Positions 9,994 to 20,906 of a DNA stretch of 64,000 nt are shown here, one piece after another. The position numbers were made by a program, and so were the translations under genes. This stretch comes from Suillus spraguei. Lineage: Eukaryota; Basidiomycota; Agaricomycetes; Boletales; Suillaceae. A model generated the notes under the pieces. It saw only the letters and a list, made by a program, of their open reading frames with translations, made no database searches and had not been told where the DNA came from. The stretch spans positions 620,001 to 684,000 of the forward strand of contig JABCPU010000001.1 of assembly GCA_016800925.1 (NCBI GenBank), in the 5' to 3' direction. Numbering within the stretch: the first letter of the stretch is position 1; the number at the start of each line of letters is the position of its first letter.

Positions 9994-12231
9994 TCATGAG
10001 CGGTAATGCTCCCAATACTTCATCTGTTCCCTAGCGCTAGGCATGATACCTAACTCATTGACTAGCGCGGCGTTAACACTAACTCGCTTGTTGGTAGTAG
10101 CTTCCTTGAGGTTCTTGCGGATCTCTGGCGCTACCACAATGAGTTCGCGTACTGGTATGGTAATGTCAGAATCCAGGATATGGTCGACGACGCGTCTATC
10201 AGCGTCCTTGTCTTCTAGTGGATGCTGGTACCTGTATTGGGGCGCAGGCTGGTTGGCGGCATCGTTAGACAAAGAAGAAGTTGCAGGTGCTGGAGGCGCT
10301 GTACTCTTGGCGGGATTGGTAGACAAAGAAGAAGTTGCAGGTGCTGGAGGCGCTGTACTCTTGGCGGGATTAGTAGACAAAGAAGAAGTTGCAGGTACTG
10401 GTGCTGAGTGTGGGGTGCTCTTGGCAGTAGGCGCTGCTGGGCTAAGGATCTTAGTACTGGGGTTGGGCGCCACACTTGCTTTGACTTGTGGTGAAACCAC
10501 CTCCTTGACCGCATCAGCAGCCTTAGAGGATGGTCCCGCTTTAGGTCTTGGCGGCATCTCGACGCCATCAAACCGCACGACCTTTCCCTTGTCCGTTTTC
10601 CTAGCGGCATAAGTGTCAGCGTTATTAGCATCATACAACTCCTGTGCCAGACATAAGTCATTAGTGCGCTCTACTTCAGCGTCTGTCCTGTGAACAGCAT
10701 TAGTGTGCAAGAATGCAGAGGGATCAATGTCAAGCACGGCGTCATGCCCATGCTCGACCCAGCAGTACAAGTTTCCCAATACCGTAGTGTTAGCTCCCGT
10801 AGCGGGGCTTTCGCTCGCCAAGCGGTCAAGGCTTTATTGGAAATTGGGACCAAGATGAGGGACCACATTGCCATTAGGCAGAACTATGCGTCCGTTCCTA
10901 TTAATGATCTTACCATCGTGTATGTACGCTTCCTTAATCGTGCAATCCAGCATCTTGTGCAGACCGCTGCAGAAGTGGCATGTGATGGGTGCATGCTGCA
11001 TATACTCTCACTTGATCACAATGCCAGGGTTGGCTGGTTGCATCTGCAGTTGCGGCGATACCTGTTGAGCGGTGGAAGATTTAGCATACGCCAGTGAGGA
11101 AACCGGCGCTGTTACAGCAGTGGAGGTACTTGGCAAAAGAAAGATTGCCGCTTCATATACCTTTTTGATGTTGTAAGGATCCTCTGGGTGATGCGCGGTA
11201 AGCGTAATCTCGAGCCGCCGCATGATAGCGGTCTTGGCGGTAGCATGAAATCTGTCAAGGAACAGACGGTCCCACTCAAGTTTGGCAAGTTTCTTCTTCG
11301 CGATCAAGTGCTGAGAGATTTTGAGGAACTTCCTATAGTAAGGCCCGAGATCCTCTTGCGAGGTCATCAGCATATGAGCTTGTTCTGCACAAAGGTTCTC
11401 GAGGTCAGTACGGGTGAAGCAGCGATTGCCTTCACATCCAGGATACAAAAGTTTTACCGCTGCGGTAAACTTAGCCCAATCCGGCAGACTGGCTTCGTCG
11501 AGTATCTCCCATGTCTCAGAGTCATCAATAGGCGCGTATCTCAGCGCTGCCTTAATAAGGTGCTCGCCAGTCAAATTGGTGTGAGCGCCTAAGAGTTTTA
11601 CGTCCTCGAAAAATGGCAAAAGGTGTGCTGGGGTGCCATCAAATTTAGGCATGGCGTCTGTGCCCCTTAGCGGCATGCGGAATGGAGTTGTCATGATTGG
11701 CAGTCGGGATTTAGCTTGCGGTTGCGGTAGGACTAATGATTGCGGTGTAAGCATCAGTGGAATAGTAGTGTGAGCGTGGATAATGGTATGATGGTGAATA
11801 GCGGGTGGCATTGGCGGTACTGTAGCGATGCGCTGTCGAGGCAAAGGAGGAGCAAGAGATTCCTCATTTGGTGAAGGGTAGAGGTTGCGGACTGATGTCA
11901 AGGGTGATCCCTTGGGAGGTGAGTCAATGGTAACAAACTGTATCTGCGATTCTTCTGGTTCAAAAGCTCCCAGTAGTTGTTTGCCTTTCAGCGTTTCCCC
12001 TTGCTCACTAGAGGATTCGTCAGCGATAAGTTCTCGAAGGATGGTGGCTTTGTCTGCACTAGATCGGCAGCTAGATGCTAAGATCTCCGTGTCGTTGTTA
12101 ATCTTTGGTGCGAAGAAATCTTCTTCGGCTAGGCGAATAGACCTGAGACTGCGAGTCTTGTTGTCTCGAAGAGTGTGGGTAGTGCATTCCAGATTTAGTG
12201 TTTCTATGGTCCCCTCATTGTGGGCTCCAAT
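9994..12231 (-). pseudogene. Gypsy gag with CCHC-type zinc knuckle
   Basis: The gag frame is open from the primer-binding region (about 12231), although the first ATG is at 11901. A capsid-like helical region follows (FDGTPAHLLPFFEDVKLL, WAKFTAAVKLLYPGCEG, WDRLFLDRFHATAK). A zinc knuckle C-x2-C-x3-H-x4-C (CHFCSGLHKMLDC) lies near 10960-11000 and then LPNGNVVP. A TGA at 11008-11010 and a TAA at 10834-10836 interrupt it. Further on is an Ala/Pro/Ser spacer with three near-identical PAKSTAPPAPATSSLS repeats (about 10260-10430) and a conserved DITIPVRELIVVAPEIRKNL stretch that leads to the protease. Confidence 0.85.
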
Positions 12232-13194
12232 TGAAACGAAGAAACTAGCACTGGCCTAAGTATAAGCGCAGCGATAATCCTACTAAAGGTGTGAGTGAGA
12301 TGTTTGACCTAAGAGGACTGCAGATAGAAGCAATTCCTTCAAAGTTAGTGCGAAGGAAACAATGAAGTACTAATATGGCAACGAGGATTCTGACTTCCGA
12401 GGTTAGCGGCGGTAGCAGTATATTGGCAGTGCTAGCGTGGTGTCAGCGGTACATGCGCAGTAATGATAGCTGCAACGGTTAGCTAGTGAGAGCAAGAACA
12501 AAGTTACTTGGGTGAGACGAAAATGTTATAACTACCGGCGGTGCGGTAGTGGTAGTGGCAACTTCCGTACGAGCGGGAATGCAGGTGAGAGAGAAAACGA
12601 CCCAGCGAGATCACTGGCCACAGTCCAGTTACGAGTAGTGAAGTTGACAGTCACGCGGTACTTCGAGCGGTAAAGTTACTGGCAGTTAAATCAATGAGTG
12701 AAGTTCAAATGGAGAAGAGTTCAAAGGCAAATAGATTGCAACTAGTGAGCATTTCAGATACTAAGTCCTAGTGAAGGGATGTAACGGGAAGTAAAAGTAA
12801 CAGTATGTATGTTCAGTCCTTTTTAACATATGCAAGCGCATACGAGATAGCTATACGAGTCCGGTAGTGAGAAAGAAAATAAACAGGGTACTTAATTATG
12901 AGGCGCACAGCGTGCAGCGGCCCCTTGAGATGTAAGGTAAATCCTGCCGTAGGTTTAGTAATGGCAGAAGTGAGGTAACTACGCACCAATGGATTCTGGA
13001 TGGAATAGGACAGGACATGAGGGCATTGGCACGAGGATCCGGTAAGGGTCCACAGGAGAAGGACGGTTCCGCCTTAGCGGAGCGAAAAGGCTATTTTGTT
13101 GCTATAAGGAAATCCTTTGGTTGCCGCCACAGACGTTAATGAGACACTTGTCGAAAATGGGGTTTTGACGGTCAGCGTGACTTTTCTCGCTACA
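12232..13194 (-). repeat. 5' LTR of the Gypsy element
   Basis: Direct copy of 2055-3017 with TG...CA ends in minus orientation. Its outer end cuts the FunK1 kinase reading frame at 13195. Confidence 0.9.
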
Positions 13195-13978
13195 CCGATG
13201 CGAGAAGAATTCAGCAAGGTCATGGATAAGACTGTCAAGCGGTGTGCAGTCGATATACATAAGATTGGGAAGGGTACTTCTCCCGATGAGCCAATCTGTT
13301 TTTGAGGCTGATCCGGGTGAGGCTTTGAAGAGCTGTGTGATGAGTGATGTCCTGCGAAGGATGTCCATGCAAGTATCCTTGTACATAAGAGCCGTCCACA
13401 GAACACCGTAAAAGCTGGACTCAAGATCATCCTTGACCGTATGTATGGCATATTTATGCTTGGTGATGTATGCAGACATGAAGTGCCAGGTTCCCTTAGT
13501 CATAGCAGAATTAGTACATGATGTAAAGCGCACAGAACAAACATACCGTGTGTGTTGTTTGTTGGGGACCCTGAATGTTAAGTAACTTTGATAGGTCCCA
13601 ATCAATTAGGTAGCCCTCCCCTTTGTAGATGACAATGTTTCCAACACTAAGGTCCCGATGTAATACCTTTGCAAGTTCAAATGCGTCCTTGTAAGCTGCA
13701 TTGATAGATCATGAATAATATATATGTGAATTTAAATAAATATGTACCAATCAGTGCATCACGCACAGACACAACAAGTTGACAAGAACTCTTAAAGTCA
13801 GTCAATTTTGTGCCCACAATATCGAGAACCAGACGGTGTAGAGTGTGCGGGGTGAGAGGTAAGTGGGGACTTGCCCATTGAGCGCATCCAAACTTAGTGG
13901 TCTGAGTAGATTGCTGAGGGATAGAGGGGGGTACATCATGATATGCAATGCAGTTTGGGATATGAGAAACTTGTGCGA
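13195..13978 (-). pseudogene. FunK1 fungal kinase, C-terminal kinase piece (3 of 3)
   Basis: Exons on the minus strand encode LVLDIVGTKLTDFKSS, then after an intron FELAKVLHRDLSVGNIVIYKG, the catalytic HRD loop (about 13641-13664). Next come YLIDWDLSKLL, the metal-binding DWD that replaces DFG in FunK1, and after another intron GTWHFMSAYITKHK and VKDDLESSFYGVLW. These are hallmarks of the fungal FunK1 kinase family, whose substrates are mostly unknown. The gene runs into the Gypsy 5' LTR at 13194, so its C-terminal end is missing. Upstream it stops at an LTR and resumes at 14905. Confidence 0.85.
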
Positions 13979-14904
13979 TGTAGCGAACAAAGTCACGCTG
14001 ACCATGAAAGTGCTGTTTTAGACAAGTGTCTTGTTACCGTCTACAGCGGCTACCGAGAAAACCCCTATAGTGAGCATTACCCCTTTTCGCTTCGCCAGTA
14101 CCATTTTCGCTCCATGGATCCTTGCCCCTTACCGAATCTCGCTACTGATGTCCTCCTGTCCATTCCATTTCCGTCTAAGATCCATTGGTGTGTAGCATAT
14201 TTGTTTCTGCTGTTACTAAAGCTATGGCAAGACTTACCTTACCTTCTGTGACGCTGCTTGCTCGCTGCGTGCCTCTTAGCTAAATATCTCTATCTCACTA
14301 CCATTCTCGCTATGTATTCCAGCCATTCACGGCACATGTTAAAAAGGACTCTTCGCACATTCTGGTACTTTTACTTTTCCCTCTATGGTACACACGGTAC
14401 TTAGGAATTGTCACCACTACTGTCTCTAACGGAATAAAGTCTTTCGCCGAAGTCACTGTCTCTTAAGAATTGTTTTACTGCTGCATGCACCACTGCTCTC
14501 TACCACTTTCCCGCGCTTCACCGCTTGCGCTACACTTTCCCGCGCTTCATCACTACACTTCACCGCTTGTTTTACCGCCAGTTTCCCACGCCTTACCACA
14601 GTTTTACCGCACGCACTACCGCAGTTTTACCACTTTCGCTACCGCTTGTCTACCGCTTTCCCACGCTTACCGCTAGTATTACCGCTAGTTTCCCACGGAC
14701 CAGAGGTCACCGCTAGCATCTCGCTACCTCCGATGGCAGTCTTGCACCACAGGTTGGGCATTATTAGACTATACTAACTTAGCATTCCCTTTAGGGTCGA
14801 ACGTTCTTGCCTTCGCAAGTGAAGCAGACTAGGTAGAGCGCAAGACTCGCATACTAGTTTAGGCCGTGGTTTATCTACAGCCCAGGCTAGATTGTATCTT
14901 TACA
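13979..14904 (+). mobile_element. Solo LTR (family 3-like) splitting the FunK1 gene
   Basis: Starts TGTAGCGAAC and ends TATCTTTACA. The first part resembles the Gypsy LTR at 2055-3017 in reverse orientation; the last 130 bases match family 3 (CTTTAGGGTCGAACG...TATCTTTACA). The flanks GCGA (13975-13978) and GCAA (14905-14908) differ by one transition, so an eroded 4-base duplication is likely. The stretch 14560-14700 is crowded with ACCGC and TACCGC copies. Confidence 0.75.
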
Positions 14905-15012
14905 GCAACTTCAACAGTTTGTAGGTCTCGCCTTCCGGTAAGACATCAGGTAATGATACCCACCAGGAATCTTTGAACATTACGACCTTCTTCTTGACAA
15001 GGTCAAATGTGG
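14905..15012 (-). pseudogene. FunK1 kinase, middle piece (2 of 3)
   Basis: A 108-base island between two LTRs encodes on the minus strand TFDLVKKKVVMFKDSW and LPDVLPEGETYKLLK, the segment that precedes the kinase core in FunK1. It continues piece 1, which ends at 32799, and leads into piece 3 at 13978. Without the insertions the three pieces are collinear. Confidence 0.8.
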
Positions 15013-15655
15013 TGTAACGAACATATTGGCGCTGGGCTTAAAACCCCATCTTTTGACACTCGTCTCACGTCTACAGGAGTTACCACTTGTCCATGGCCGT
15101 CTTACCCCTTTAGCAGTACTGGCAGCATCCCACGCTTACCACACACCGTACCGACTGCCGCACTCATTCCACATACTGATGTCCATCCATGTCCTTGCCG
15201 CATCCACATAGCTCCATTTGGTGTGTCGTTTGTTTTATGTTTGTTATCACTGATTCCACGGCAAGCCTTATTACATGTTGCCTCATGCCACAGCGCCTCG
15301 CACTATGTTTACTTACGGCGGTTACTACACTCCAGCGCTACTGATCTTGCCTAGAGTATTCCGAGTACATATGATTTAGGATATAAGCACCGCGTACCCC
15401 GCACAATAGAAGTACCTGATTTTACACCATTGCACATACTATAGGTCAGGATTACTGTCTAGCTCTGGATCTACCCAGTAGTGGACATAGTCTTTAAAGT
15501 TTCCTCATCGCTCATTAATCTATCATGCTCATTCTCTGTTACCGCTGGACTTTTGACTGTTACTTTGACTGAACCTCTCACGCACCGCTACTTTACCGCT
15601 GAAAGTACTGTGGACTTCTTCACTGTTTCTTTGCACCACTTGCAGCCTTACTGCT
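15013..15655 (+). mobile_element. Left part of a family 3 LTR split by the KDZ transposon
   Basis: Starts TGTAACGAACATATTGG and follows the intact family 3 copies (37427-38298, 42313-43278) up to TTACTGCT at 15648-15655. The rest of the LTR lies 16.8 kb away at 32482-32798. Confidence 0.88.
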
Positions 15656-15664
15656 CACATATTA

Positions 15665-15825
15665 CAGTGAACTATCTCCATATTATACGAGTGAATGGAC
15701 GTGCATAATATCCCGTATGATACGGGCCAGCGGACCATGGGCCCATGGTAGAAATATCCTCGTTGATGACGGATGGGCCAGGAGGAATATTATTCCCGAT
15801 GACAGCGGGTGGGCCCATGCAAGGA
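15665..15825 (+). repeat. Left terminal inverted repeat of the KDZ transposon
   Basis: Aligns with the reverse complement of 32305-32473. Shared blocks include CAGTGA, CATAATATCCCGT, ACGGGCCAG, ATATCCTCG, GGATGGGCC and GGAATATTATT. The blocks keep order and spacing with a few small gaps. Confidence 0.82.
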
Positions 15826-16140
15826 ATATGTAGAGTAGATGAGTGGGCCGATGTACATGAATATCCGGTAGACGGATGGGCCGAGGTAGTTGGATATCAT
15901 GTAGATGGGTGTATCAAGGTAGATGTGTATCAAATAGACAGGTATATGAAGGGTACTTGTTATCACATACATGGGTGGGCCCAGACACATATTAAATTAG
16001 ATGGGTATTAGACGGGTGAGCCGAGAGTGTTATATAAATATTTATTAGACGGGTGGGCCGAGGGTGTTGTACAGTATATTATATTAGACGGGTGGGCCGA
16101 GGGTGGTATAAAATATAGACGGGTGGGCCCATGTGTATGA
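15770..16140 (+). repeat. Left subterminal motif array (TAGACGGGTGGGCCGAGG)
   Basis: About ten copies of the 18-base motif or variants, spaced roughly 30-45 bases apart in AT-rich sequence, for example near 16012, 16050 and 16086. The right end has the same motif on the other strand. Arrays like this in large DNA transposons usually bind the transposase; that role is inferred here. Confidence 0.8.
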
Positions 16141-16200
16141 TAATGGTAGACATGACGGAGCTGAGGGAGTTGCATATCATCTGAATCAGAGGAGGTAATA

Positions 16201-16735
16201 AATCACAGTTACTGAGTTCCCGGAGCAGCAGGTGCTGTCTTGACATGGCCTTTTATGACGCTTAGGTTGTCTTGTAGAATGTGGAAACTGGGGTGCGAGG
16301 CTTGTGTTGCTCTACAAGACACCCAGCTCCGACCCCCGAAAATCAGATGAAGCATACCAAGTTCCGAGTTCCGAGACCCGGGTCTCGACACATAATTCAG
16401 TCAATATGAGACACCCAGTTCCGACCCCCGAAATTTGAGTGAAGCATACCAAGTTCCAGGAGCAGCAAGTGATGTCTTGAAATGGCCTTTATGGCGCTTA
16501 GGTTATCTTGTAGAATGTGGAAAGCGGGGTGCGAGGCTTGTGTTGCCCTACAAGACACCCAGTTCTGACCCCTGAAAATCAGATGAAGCATACCAAGTTC
16601 CGAGTTCCGAGACCCAGGTCTTGACACATAATTCAGTCAATACGAGACACCCAGTTCCGACCCCGAAATTTGAGTGAAGCATACCAAGTTCCGGAGTTCC
16701 GAACCCGGGTCTCGACAAATGAATATCAGATATCC
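16201..16735. repeat. Two-copy tandem repeat of about 240 bases
   Basis: Two units carry the same order of landmarks: AGCAGCAGGTG / AGCAGCAAGTG, CTTAGGTT, CTTGTAGAATGTGGAAA, then paired GAGACACCCAG and GAAGCATACCAAGTTCC blocks. The short reading frames seen here repeat with the unit and are not genes. Confidence 0.85.
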
Positions 16736-16906
16736 AGCACACTTCCAACCATCTGGTATTTCATTGAGCAATGGATGATAATACAGCTTTGAAAGCCAAC
16801 ATCATCCAAGGTTCCCTTATCTGATCCTCGCTATCTCCACCCCCTTTAACACCAAAGTCTGGACATCCAGCATTCAGCGTCTGATTTCCCAATATCAACT
16901 TGCAAC

Positions 16907-18204
16907 ATGAACACTTCTTCCATGTCCACTTGTGACATAAAAATCTGGTGCACTTGGGCCCTGGCCATCACTCATGAAGCAGGGGCATATACTGAACAAA
17001 AATTCAATGCAGAGAAGACTGGAGGAGAACCGGTTATACCTTCTCCGAACCTGGACACTGATCTGGTGATGGCGTGCGATCGCTTGGCTGATGTACTCAT
17101 AAAGGCATATAAAAATCCCAGTGGGTCTTCCTGCAGATGTTGAAAATGTGTTTGATCATTCAAATTCCTTCATGACAGTTAAGATGCAGATTGACATTGC
17201 AAGATATAGCAAATTGATATCCCCAAAGAACACTGGGCATAATGAGGAGAAAGAGGAGAAGTTGCTTGAGAGGTGTCCTCCTGGCCATGAGGGCACAAAG
17301 TTGGTGGACAAACCTGCCACAATTATCGATGTTTCCGGTACCATCATCGCATGGTACCTTCCGGACACCCTGACCGAGACCACCCAGGTGCGTAATGTGT
17401 AGATTGTTACTCAATGGATATTGAATATCAAATGGTACCTACAGAAGGAAATCAGGGCGGCCACCGATTTGCTGGGTCCAAGCCTCGAAAAAAGTGTAAA
17501 GGCTGATGGCAATTGGCGATATAATCAAGAATGGTTCAAACAGGGCTCGGAAAATGTTGGGTCAACTCCCGGATGCATCAATTTATCTCCGGCATGGTTT
17601 CAACAGGGCCACGAGGTAGGATGTGATGAGATGGTGATTTCTGGAGTCAAACTCACCAATCCCATAGAATCTGTCAGATCCGGAGGTATCCGCATCATTG
17701 AAGGACCCTCCTCCGAGAATATCCTGAAAGCTATTGCAAGCCGCAGCCATCGCATCGGGGCACTCAGGTCATGCATCCTCAGCAGTATTTGCAGGGTTAC
17801 GAGCCTTGTCACACCTCGGAGATAAGCAGTCAGCAAGGAACTGCCACAGATGCCAGAGACCTGCAGTACTGGGCATCCGTGTTTAACAGCCTCTCCATCA
17901 TTTCCAATCGGGAAACCCCCAATCATCAGACCATTTATCGATTCCTGAATGCTTCGATATTCTCACCACCGTGGGGAACTATTCTAATGCTCGGATGAGT
18001 ATGCCAAGCCTTCAGCTGGAATTCAGGTATGATTCCGGCTGTATGATTGCATTTTCGGGAAGAATTGTGAGACATGGTGTTGATGGAGGGGAAGGGGATC
18101 GGATTGCTTGGGCATGGTATATGAGGGATTCTGTGCACATTTATGCTGGGGTTCCCTCATGTGGATGGGCTATGGTCGAAGGCCGCATACTAACCACGGT
18201 GTGA
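16907..18204 (+). pseudogene. TET/JBP-type 2-oxoglutarate/Fe(II) oxygenase, frameshifted
   Basis: Members oxidise 5-methylcytosine (TET) or thymine (JBP) in DNA in the nucleus. Segments in order: ALAITHEAGAYTEQKFN; DKPATIIDVSGTIIAWYLP; an intron near 17389-17450; KSVKADGNWRYNQEWF and CINLSPAWFQQGHE; ALRVMHPQQYLQGY; WASVFNSLSIISNRETPNHQ; FDILTTVGNYSNARMSMPSL; and FSGRIVRHGVDGG followed by MRDSVH. The NHQ before the expected Asp of the H-x-D iron motif is followed by a one-base deletion (about 17925-17935). The distal His-Gly-Val and Arg regions are intact. Another frame change lies near 17120. It sits just inside the left transposon end and reads toward the transposase. The family call is strong; substrate and activity are unknown. 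Confidence 0.8.
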
Positions 18205-18269
18205 AAGATCAAAGAAGTTGAAAGAGTTGTGACCCATGTTAGTAGCAACACACGAATACCATGTACCAA

Positions 18270-19900
18270 TTAGAGCATCAACAGTTCTGGAACTCAAGTC
18301 GGAAGTCGAGTTCCGTGAATTGAGTCCCTAACTCTGTGTATCTCGGGACTCGGGACTCGATCCTCGAAATTAGGGACTCAATGATCGATAGTCCGAATTC
18401 AGGCTTCACACTCGGGACTCAGGAAAGTGTGAGGCAACAGACTTTGATCCACACATTTGACTGCCAAACACCGAACCCGGCAGCCAGCACTCGGGACTCA
18501 GGACTGATACCAATGTGAAAAATATGAATTCACATATAGTGAGTGCCAAATCCCAAACTCTGGCAGCCGGAGCTCAGGACTTGGGACTCAGAACAATGTG
18601 AAAGATGTGAATTCACATATCATAAATGACGAACTCCGAATCGCGGCAGCCGGCACTCGGGACTCGGGACTCAGAATAATGTGCAAGTCATTGATCCACA
18701 CATGTTGAGGGCCGAACTCCGAACCCCGGCAGCCAGCGGTCGGGACTTGGAACTCAGAACAACGAGAAAGATATTGATTCCTACATGTAAAGTGCCGAAC
18801 GCCAATGCCGAACCCTGTGAAAGATACTGATTCCCACATATCAAGTGGCGAACCCAGAACCCCGGCAGCCGGAACTCGGGACTCGGGACACACAACATTG
18901 TCAATGATATTGATGCACACATGTTAAGTGCCGAACGCCGACTGCGAGCCCCGGCACCCTGAACTCGGCACTCGGCACTCAGAATCATCCACACATGTTG
19001 AGTGCCAACCCTGAACTCCGGCAGCCGGAACTCGGGACTCACAACATTGTGAATGATATTGATGCACATATGTTAAGTGCCGAACGCCGACTGCCGAGCC
19101 CCGGCACCTGGAACTCGGCACTCGGCACTCACAATAATCCACACATGTTGAGTGCCGAACCCCGAACTCCGGCAGCCGGAACTCGGGACTCACAACATTG
19201 TGAAAGATACTGATTCCCATATGTAAAGTGCCGAACCCCGAACCCCGGCAGCCGGAACTCGGGACTCGGGACACACAACATTGTGAGTGAGTGATATTGA
19301 TGCACACAGGTTAAGTCCCGAACGCCGACTGCCGAGCCCCGGCACCCGGAACTCGGCACTCGGCACTCAGCACTCAGAATAATCCACACATGTTGGGTGC
19401 CGAACCCTGAACTCCAGCAGCCGGGACTCGGGACTCGGGACTCACAACATTGTGAATGATATGGATGCACACATGTTAAGTGCCGAACGCCGACTGCCGA
19501 GGCCCAGCACCCGGAACTCGGGACTCGGCACTCAGAATAATGTGAAAGTTATTGATCCACATATGTTGAGTGCCGAACCCCGCACTGTCGCACAGATATC
19601 TATTTCGTCTCGAACCTTGATTGCTGAACCCCAAACCATGAAATCCGGTAGTCCACAATTGTGGGGTTCGGGGTTCGGTACCTAAGATTCATGACTCACC
19701 ACTCAGAAATATGTGAGGCAATCTTGCCATTCGGAAGTCGAGTCCCATGAATTGAGTCCCAAACTCTAAGTACCATTGCACTCAGGCATTCACCACTCAG
19801 CATTTGGGATTTAGGACTCTACATCCGGATCTTGACATCCAGTCCTCGAAATCCGGAACAAAATATTCGGGAGTCAAGACAATCATTTGGACGGAATAAC
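18270..19900. repeat. Internal GC-rich repeat array, left block
   Basis: Over ten degenerate units of about 75-120 bases, built from CACATGTTGAGTGCCGAAC, CCGAACTCCGG, CAGCCGGAACTCGGGACTC and AACAATGTGAAAGATATTGAT. The same elements recur at 29740-31770, on the other side of the coding block. Short arginine- and cysteine-rich frames inside are repeat artefacts. Confidence 0.9.
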
Positions 19901-20058
19901 ATATTTTACATCATGTATGAAATGAAGACCATTCTAATCTAAACACAGTGAAGAGGACTCCACTCCCCTGCCTCTCTTCAATCTCTGTAGCATGTCAGTG
20001 TACATCTTCACCTCTGCCATCTTCTCATGGATACCCTCATCTTGCTCCTCCATCAATG

Positions 20059-20741
20059 CTACAGGCGTGCTCGAATCATCTTAAGTCCCATCACTGATGG
20101 GCCTGATGAGTCATTTACCTCCTCAGGAAGAACTAAACCATCATCCTCAACTCCATTTTCCATCCAATGCTGGTAGTGAATGACACAGGACCTCATGATC
20201 TGACCCCATTGCCATGGTTCATTCGGAATTTCGGTGTGTCCCATCCACCATGGAGTATCATAGCTGGGAATAATCCGGGATGGATGTCCCAGAGCTGCAA
20301 CATCATCAAACTGACATAGGTGGGATGAAAAGATGTGGTCTGGAACAGTGTTCCAGGTGAGCATGGGATACAATGTCAGGACATGAGCAACGGGGCTTGG
20401 AACAACAGAAACAATGTTCCTTGCAGCTGAGTACTGCAGGAGTGGCGTAACAAATGGTCTGTTGGAAATCTCAGCATTGCCCAAAAAGTCAGCCGGTCAT
20501 CTGGTAATCAGTCACTTACATTGATCTCCCATTGCAGCCCGGCTTTAAAGTACATGATCCGGGCAGAAGAGGGAGGGTTGTTAGCAGCCTCCATCTGATA
20601 TTGAGAGATACATGCGCGGATGCGCGATGCAGCCATATTCAAAGTACAAGAAATATCTTGAAGGTTCAGCTTCATGGGTTGCCAGTGATGTCCAGTATTT
20701 GGAGTGCCAGATGTGGATGCAGGAGTTTCAGGCATGGCTAA
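20059..20741 (-). CDS. Hypothetical protein, KDZ transposon cargo
   Basis: Two exons (about 20741-20522 and 20473-20059) joined by a GTAAGT...GAG-AG type intron give a protein of about 210 residues. The first part begins MPETPASTSGTPNTGHH and has a helical IRACISQYQMEA stretch. The second part has PSPVAHVLTLYPMLTW, DTPWWMGHTEIP and an acidic tail. I do not recognise a family. It is downstream of the transposase on the same strand and could be its partner or a separate cargo gene. Confidence 0.45.
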
Positions 20742-20906
20742 TGCAAGAGTGTGACACTGGGAATGACACTGAGAGATGGTGAAGAGCTGATGTTATGAGT
20801 CACTGATGGATGGATTAGAGATTCAAACTCCGACATGGGCTGACCCGGACAATTCCCGGGACTCAATGTTTGGGTGTCAAATATGCGTTTCATCAGCAAA
20901 ACAAAT

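Larger units (their letters stand above)
2055..13194 (-). mobile_element. Ty3/Gypsy LTR retrotransposon, about 11.1 kb, degenerate
   Basis: Two direct 963-base repeats (2055-3017 and 12232-13194) bracket gag, protease, reverse transcriptase, RNase H and integrase, in that order on the minus strand. The protease-RT-RH-INT order defines Ty3/Gypsy. The LTRs run TGTAG(T/C)GAG...CGTTTCA in element orientation and look roughly 90 percent alike by eye, with mostly transition differences. Just inside the 5' LTR is TTGGAGCCCACAATGAGG, a plausible primer-binding region. No target duplication matches: left flank CCAT, right flank CCGA. Coding frames contain stops and frameshifts. Between integrase and the 3' LTR lie an opposite-strand gene (3270-4436) and a nested solo LTR (4775-6218). 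Confidence 0.92.

Noticed and set aside
10043..10661. Long frames opposite to and within gag, including Cys/Arg-rich ones
   Set aside because: Shadows of the Ala/Pro/Ser repeats of gag on the true minus frame.
2055..13198. Target duplication for the Gypsy element (CCAT against CCGA, or shifted versions)
   Set aside because: No 4-6 base match is good enough. The flanks also belong to different genes, so the duplication may be lost or the ends recombined.
14470..14716. Plus-strand frames with many Phe, His and Tyr residues
   Set aside because: They come from the ACCGC/TTTACC-rich LTR segment.
16209..16748. Repeated frames beginning SRPGSRNSELGML
   Set aside because: They follow a tandem DNA repeat, have no domain, and stop at unit ends.
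18588..19470. Cys/Arg-rich frames suggestive of a zinc-binding protein
   Set aside because: Every frame through this repeat yields similar peptides; there is no conserved spacing or start.
18270..19900. Regular repeats with spacers that resemble a CRISPR array
   Set aside because: Units are long, degenerate and GC-rich, spacers are themselves repeats, and the context is a fungal transposon.
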